Shown piece by piece: positions 60,626-64,000 of a stretch of DNA of 64,000 nucleotides. Under the pieces are notes generated by a model, which saw only the letters and a list, made by a program, of their open reading frames with translations, had not been told where the DNA came from and made no database searches. The stretch spans positions 1-64,000 of the forward strand of contig JAKLKB010000014.1 in NCBI GenBank assembly GCA_023150835.1, in the 5' to 3' direction. The stretch's first letter is position 1; each line of letters opens with the position of its first letter. Made by a program: the position numbers and the translations under genes. The stretch comes from Myxococcota bacterium. GTDB lineage: Bacteria > Myxococcota_C > UBA6777.

Positions 60626-63511
60626 ATGTCAACACTCGTCATCGTCGAGTCCCCCGCCAAAGCCAAGACCATCCAAAAGTACCTTCCTGCAAACTACGTC
60701 GTGATGGCCTCGATGGGCCACATCCGCGACCTTCCAGACAACGCAAGCCAGATGCCGACGAAGCTTCGCAAAGAAGCTTGGGCGAGTTTGGGCGTAAACG
60801 TCGAAGAAGACTTTGAGGCGGTCTATATCGTCAAAGATCCGCGCTCCAAAAAATCGATCGAAGAACTGAAAAAAGCCCTCAGCGAAGCCGACGAACTGAT
60901 CCTCGCAACGGACGAGGATCGCGAAGGAGAGGCGATTAGCTGGCACTTGAGAGAAGCACTCAAGCCCAAAGTGCCGATCAAACGGATGGTTTTTCACGAG
61001 ATCACCAAAACCGCCATCCAAGAAGCCCTCAACAATACACGCGCCATCGACGAGCATCTGGTCTCCGCACAAGAAGCTCGCCGCATCCTCGACCGCCTTG
61101 TCGGATATCCGCTCTCGCTGCTGGTGGGAAAAAAGATCAAGTACGGTCTGTCTGCGGGCCGCGTCCAATCCGCAGCGGTGCGGCTATTGGTCGAGCGCGA
61201 ACGCGAACGCCGCCGTTTTCAAAAAGGCACGTACTGGGATCTGAAGGCCGCACTCGCGAAAGGCCACGAGAGCTTTGACGCGATGCTGTACGCGATCAAC
61301 GAGGTGCGGATCGCCACAAGCAAAGATTTTGACGAACACACAGGCAAGATCGAAGCAAGCAAAGCAGGTAAGCTGTTGTTGCTCAACCAAGCCGATGCAC
61401 AACGGTATCAAGAAGCCATCCGCCAACATCCTTGGCGTGTCCTCTCCGTTCATCACAATCCGTATCGCACTTCTCCCAAACCACCGTTTACGACCTCCAC
61501 GCTCCAACAAGAAGCCAGTCGAAAGCTCGGATTATCGGCCCAAGAAACCATGGGCATCGCCCAACGCCTTTACGAAAACGGCCACATTACCTATATGCGT
61601 ACGGACAGCGTACACTTGTCCGATCAAGCCATCCAAGCAGCACGAGGTTCGATTCAAAAGCTGTACGGTGGCGACTATCTGCCCGATCAAGCCCGCCTCT
61701 ACAAATCCGCCGCCAAAGGCGCTCAAGAAGCCCACGAAGCCATCCGCCCGACAGGAGATGCTTTTGCACCGCCACGTCAAACAGGGTTGATCGGTCGCGA
61801 ACTCGCCCTGTACGAGTTGATCTGGATGCGAACGGTGGCCTCGCAGATGGTCGATGCACGCAAGACCTCGATCCGCGTAGAGATCGAGGTTCGTGCAGGA
61901 CAAGAGGCGTTGCAATTTCGCGCAAACGGCCAACGCATCGACTTTCCCGGATTCATGCGTGCCTATGTCGAAGGCAGCGACGAACCCGAGGCCGATCTCG
62001 AAAACAAAGATGTCCCACTGCCCGAACTCAAACAAGACGATCTGCTGTCTTGCCAAGAGATCAACGCTCTCTACCACGAGACCAAGCCCCCTGCTCGCTT
62101 TACCGAAGCGTCCCTCGTGAAGGCGCTTGAAGAAGAAGGCATCGGTCGTCCAAGTACGTACGCTGCGATCATCGAAAAGATCAAGGCCGAGGATCGCTAC
62201 GCTCGAAAAGTCGGAAACGCCCTTGTACCGACCTATATGGCCTTCGCGGTGACGCACTTTTTGGAGGAGTACTTTAGCGATCTCGTCGATCTGAAGTTTA
62301 CGGCGCGGATGGAAAACCAGCTTGACGAGATCGCACGCGGTGAACTGAGCAAGGTGAACTACTTGCACGAGTTTTATCGGAAAGAAGGGGCGTTTCGCGA
62401 TCAGATCGACGACCGCGACACCAACGTCGATCCAGAAAGCGCACGCTCTGTCGCGCTCGAGTCTTTTGGCGCAGAACTTCGCGTCGGTCGCTTTGGCCCG
62501 TATGTTCAATTTGAACAAGACGGTGAAGTCAAACGTGTCGATGTCCCCGATGATATCGCCCCTGCCGAGTTGACGTTGGCCCACTTGACGCAGTTGCTCG
62601 AAGAACGCGAGCAAGGCCCCACGATCATCGGCTTCCATCCTGAGGCAGGACGCGCCATCTACCTCAAAAAAGGCCCCTACGGACCTTATCTTGAGCTCGA
62701 AGCCCCCGCTCCCGAACCCGAAGACGCCGCTCCTGCCGAAGAAGGCAAAAAGAAACGCGGTCGCAAGCAAGGCACCAAAAAAGAAACGCCCAAGCCCACA
62801 CGCGCTTCGATCCCACGCTGGATCTCGATCCCCGATATCACAGAAGATCCCGATCGTGGCCTTGAACTGGCCGTCAAACTTCTGGCCCTCCCACGTCAAC
62901 TCGGCACACACCCCGAAGATCAGGCCCCCATCGAAGCGGGAATCGGTCGTTATGGAGCGTTTATCAAACACGGCGAGACCTATCGCAATCTCCCCGAAGA
63001 ATCGCGGGTGTTGGATATCACGCTCGAAGAAGCCCTCACGATCTTGCGTGAACCCCGAAAAGGCAAAGGCATCAAAACCAGCAGCGTCCTGCGAGAACTC
63101 GGCAGCGATCCCGAAGGAAATGCCGTACAGATCTGCGACGGTCGCTATGGGCCGTATATCAAAGGACACCAAGTCAATGCTCCGATCCCTCGGGGCTTTT
63201 CGCCAGAAACCTTAACCCTCGAAAAAGCCATCGAACTGCTCGCCATCCGCAAAGCCACCCAGCCCGAAAAGCCACCCAGCAAAAAGGCGACAACCAAGAA
63301 AAAAGCCGAAGCCTCCGAGGCTTCGGAGGCTTCGGATGACGACGAGAGCGACAACAAGACCCCTCGCAAAACCAAAGCCAAGGTCGCCAGTAAAGAAACC
63401 GCCGAGACCAGCGAGAAAAAAACCAACAAAACCTCGACGAAGGCGGCCAGCGAGAAAAAGCCCCCAACCGCCGCCAAGACCGCCAAGGCCGCCAAGTCGA
63501 CCAAAACATGA
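60626..63511 (+). CDS. topA: DNA topoisomerase I
   Basis: A 961-residue type IA topoisomerase that relaxes negative supercoils. TOPRIM domain: STLVIVESPAKAKTIQKYLP, then DELILATDEDREGEAISWHL. Active-site Tyr323 in ITYMRTDSVHLS. The GRVQSAAVRLLVERERERRR segment is typical. The C-terminal part has no zinc fingers; instead it carries four topo C-repeats (VGRFGPYVQFEQDG, YLKKGPYGPYLELEA, GIGRYGAFIKHGETY, CDGRYGPYIKGHQV). A Lys/Ala/Thr-rich tail of about 75 residues, with a short EASEASEASDDD acidic patch, follows. The ribosome-binding site gagagtagagg sits before the ATG. The stop overlaps the first base copies of a repeat. Confidence 0.95.
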   Translation: MSTLVIVESPAKAKTIQKYLPANYVVMASMGHIRDLPDNASQMPTKLRKEAWASLGVNVEEDFEAVYIVKDPRSKKSIEELKKALSEADELILATDEDREGEAISWHLREALKPKVPIKRMVFHEITKTAIQEALNNTRAIDEHLVSAQEARRILDRLVGYPLSLLVGKKIKYGLSAGRVQSAAVRLLVERERERRRFQKGTYWDLKAALAKGHESFDAMLYAINEVRIATSKDFDEHTGKIEASKAGKLLLLNQADAQRYQEAIRQHPWRVLSVHHNPYRTSPKPPFTTSTLQQEASRKLGLSAQETMGIAQRLYENGHITYMRTDSVHLSDQAIQAARGSIQKLYGGDYLPDQARLYKSAAKGAQEAHEAIRPTGDAFAPPRQTGLIGRELALYELIWMRTVASQMVDARKTSIRVEIEVRAGQEALQFRANGQRIDFPGFMRAYVEGSDEPEADLENKDVPLPELKQDDLLSCQEINALYHETKPPARFTEASLVKALEEEGIGRPSTYAAIIEKIKAEDRYARKVGNALVPTYMAFAVTHFLEEYFSDLVDLKFTARMENQLDEIARGELSKVNYLHEFYRKEGAFRDQIDDRDTNVDPESARSVALESFGAELRVGRFGPYVQFEQDGEVKRVDVPDDIAPAELTLAHLTQLLEEREQGPTIIGFHPEAGRAIYLKKGPYGPYLELEAPAPEPEDAAPAEEGKKKRGRKQGTKKETPKPTRASIPRWISIPDITEDPDRGLELAVKLLALPRQLGTHPEDQAPIEAGIGRYGAFIKHGETYRNLPEESRVLDITLEEALTILREPRKGKGIKTSSVLRELGSDPEGNAVQICDGRYGPYIKGHQVNAPIPRGFSPETLTLEKAIELLAIRKATQPEKPPSKKATTKKKAEASEASEASDDDESDNKTPRKTKAKVASKETAETSEKKTNKTSTKAASEKKPPTAAKTAKAAKSTKT

Positions 63512-63661
63512 TCGACCTCAAGGACAAGGACAACACGACAACTCCACGACGGAAAACGGCTCAACAGAGGGCTGTGGGTACAAACACACGATCGACCCCA
63601 AGGACAACGCGACAACTCCACGACGGAAAACGGCTCAACAGAGGGCTGTGGGTGCAAACAG
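63509..63661 (+). repeat. Tandem duplication of the 5' end of the next gene
   Basis: Two copies of about 75-80 bp (63508-63586 and 63587-63660): each starts a(t/c)gatcgacc, contains gacaactccacgacggaaaa and cggctcaacagagggctgtg, and ends gggt(a/g)caaaca. The opening of each copy matches the opening of the coding sequence at 63662 (atgatctaccttgattacaa, then cgcgacaacaccg), so the copies look like degenerate repeats of that gene start. The topA stop lies in the first copy (atga). Confidence 0.85.
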
Positions 63662-64000
63662 ATGATCTACCTTGATTACAACGCGACAACACCGCTGGAT
63701 CGGCGCGTTGCGGACGCGATGCTGCCTTTTCTGTTTGAACACTTCGGCAACCCATCGAGCAGCCATCGATTTGGCCAAGTCACCCGCGCCGCCATCGACT
63801 CCGCAAGAGAAGAAGTCGCCCGATTGATCGGCGCAAGCACCGACGAGATCATCTTTACAAGCGGAGGCACCGAGTCCAACAACATGGCGATCAAAGGCAT
63901 CGCAGAGCGAGATGTCCAAAAAGGCCGTCACATCGTGATCTCCGCGTTTGAACATCCTGCGATCACCGAGCCTTGTGCCTACCTCGAAAAAAAAGGATTT
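63662..64000 (+). CDS. Cysteine desulfurase (NifS/IscS family), partial at the window edge
   Basis: The first 113 codons of a PLP enzyme that mobilises sulfur from cysteine for iron-sulfur clusters or thio-modification. MIYLDYNATTPLDRRVADAM, then LFEHFGNPSSSHRFGQVTRA, IIFTSGGTESNNMAIKGIAE and HIVISAFEHPAITEPC match the family. The N-terminal MIYLDYNATTP is the universal opening, so the ATG at 63662 is secure. The active-site Lys and Cys lie beyond the window. A clear ribosome-binding site is not visible; the upstream spacer is made of repeats of this gene's own 5' end. Confidence 0.9.
   Translation, partial: MIYLDYNATTPLDRRVADAMLPFLFEHFGNPSSSHRFGQVTRAAIDSAREEVARLIGASTDEIIFTSGGTESNNMAIKGIAERDVQKGRHIVISAFEHPAITEPCAYLEKKGF

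Overview
The window looks like a chromosomal segment of a delta-proteobacterial, Myxococcota-type Gram-negative bacterium. This rests on gene content only: a non-flagellar type III secretion (T3SS) operon, a DUF4388 protein, a MopE-like cysteine-rich lipoprotein, many predicted lipoproteins, a TonB-dependent receptor, and a YceI/GMC-oxidoreductase lipid-type cluster. No rRNA, tRNA, insertion sequence, phage or CRISPR array was seen. The species cannot be named from what is here.

Layout. (1) 131-7533, + strand: a FliA/WhiG-type sigma factor, then sctI, sctJ, a FliG-like gene in the usual sctK position, sctL, sctN, sctO and sctP. Export-gate, secretin and needle genes are not in the window and would have to lie upstream or elsewhere. 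(2) 7555-16812: a lipoprotein, gpmI of the plant/kinetoplastid-like subtype, a HEAT-repeat protein, a lone xseB, a large repeat lipoprotein, a J-domain protein and a DUF4388 protein with a degenerate GTPase-like domain. (3) 16993-23831: a membrane spermidine-synthase-like protein, two polytopic glycosyltransferase-C-like proteins and a pectinacetylesterase/Notum-family lipoprotein. (4) 24207-30666: a lipid-type redox cluster (fatty acid hydroxylase, desaturase, YceI, GMC oxidoreductase with a probable small subunit, FadR-type regulator with a palindromic operator). (5) 31676-35302, - strand: aspartate kinase, a Tat-exported flavoprotein and a membrane cytochrome c, probably one transcript. (6) 35580-43119: a TonB receptor with a collagen-like linker, a sigma-region-4-like DNA-binding protein, a lytic-transglycosylase-like protein without a recognisable catalytic site, and a small cytochrome b5-like protein. 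(7) 43296-52506, - strand: a nine-gene polysaccharide operon that by content would make a CDP-activated, C-methylated, N-acylated amino-deoxyhexose. (8) 53118-64000: a MopE-like lipoprotein, a UvrD/PcrA-type helicase, mtnB, dprA, topA and the start of a cysteine desulfurase gene.

Two dispersed repeat families occupy intergenic spaces. R1 contains the hairpin core ggcagcc/ggctgcc and occurs at 24918, 39029, 43137 and as a five-copy array at 55991. R2 carries two consecutive hairpins and occurs at 30811 and 56353. Separately, several gene borders have been tandemly duplicated into the adjoining spacer (ends of the genes stopping at 14461, 18999 and 43119; the start of the gene at 63662).

The strongest candidates for something new are the T3SS with a FliG-like protein in the SctK slot and its own sigma factor, the CDP-branched-amino-sugar operon, the FadR-controlled lipid/redox cluster, and the two repeat families. 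Starts differ from the longest open frame in many genes; I chose them by ribosome-binding site, overlap with neighbours and family N-termini.
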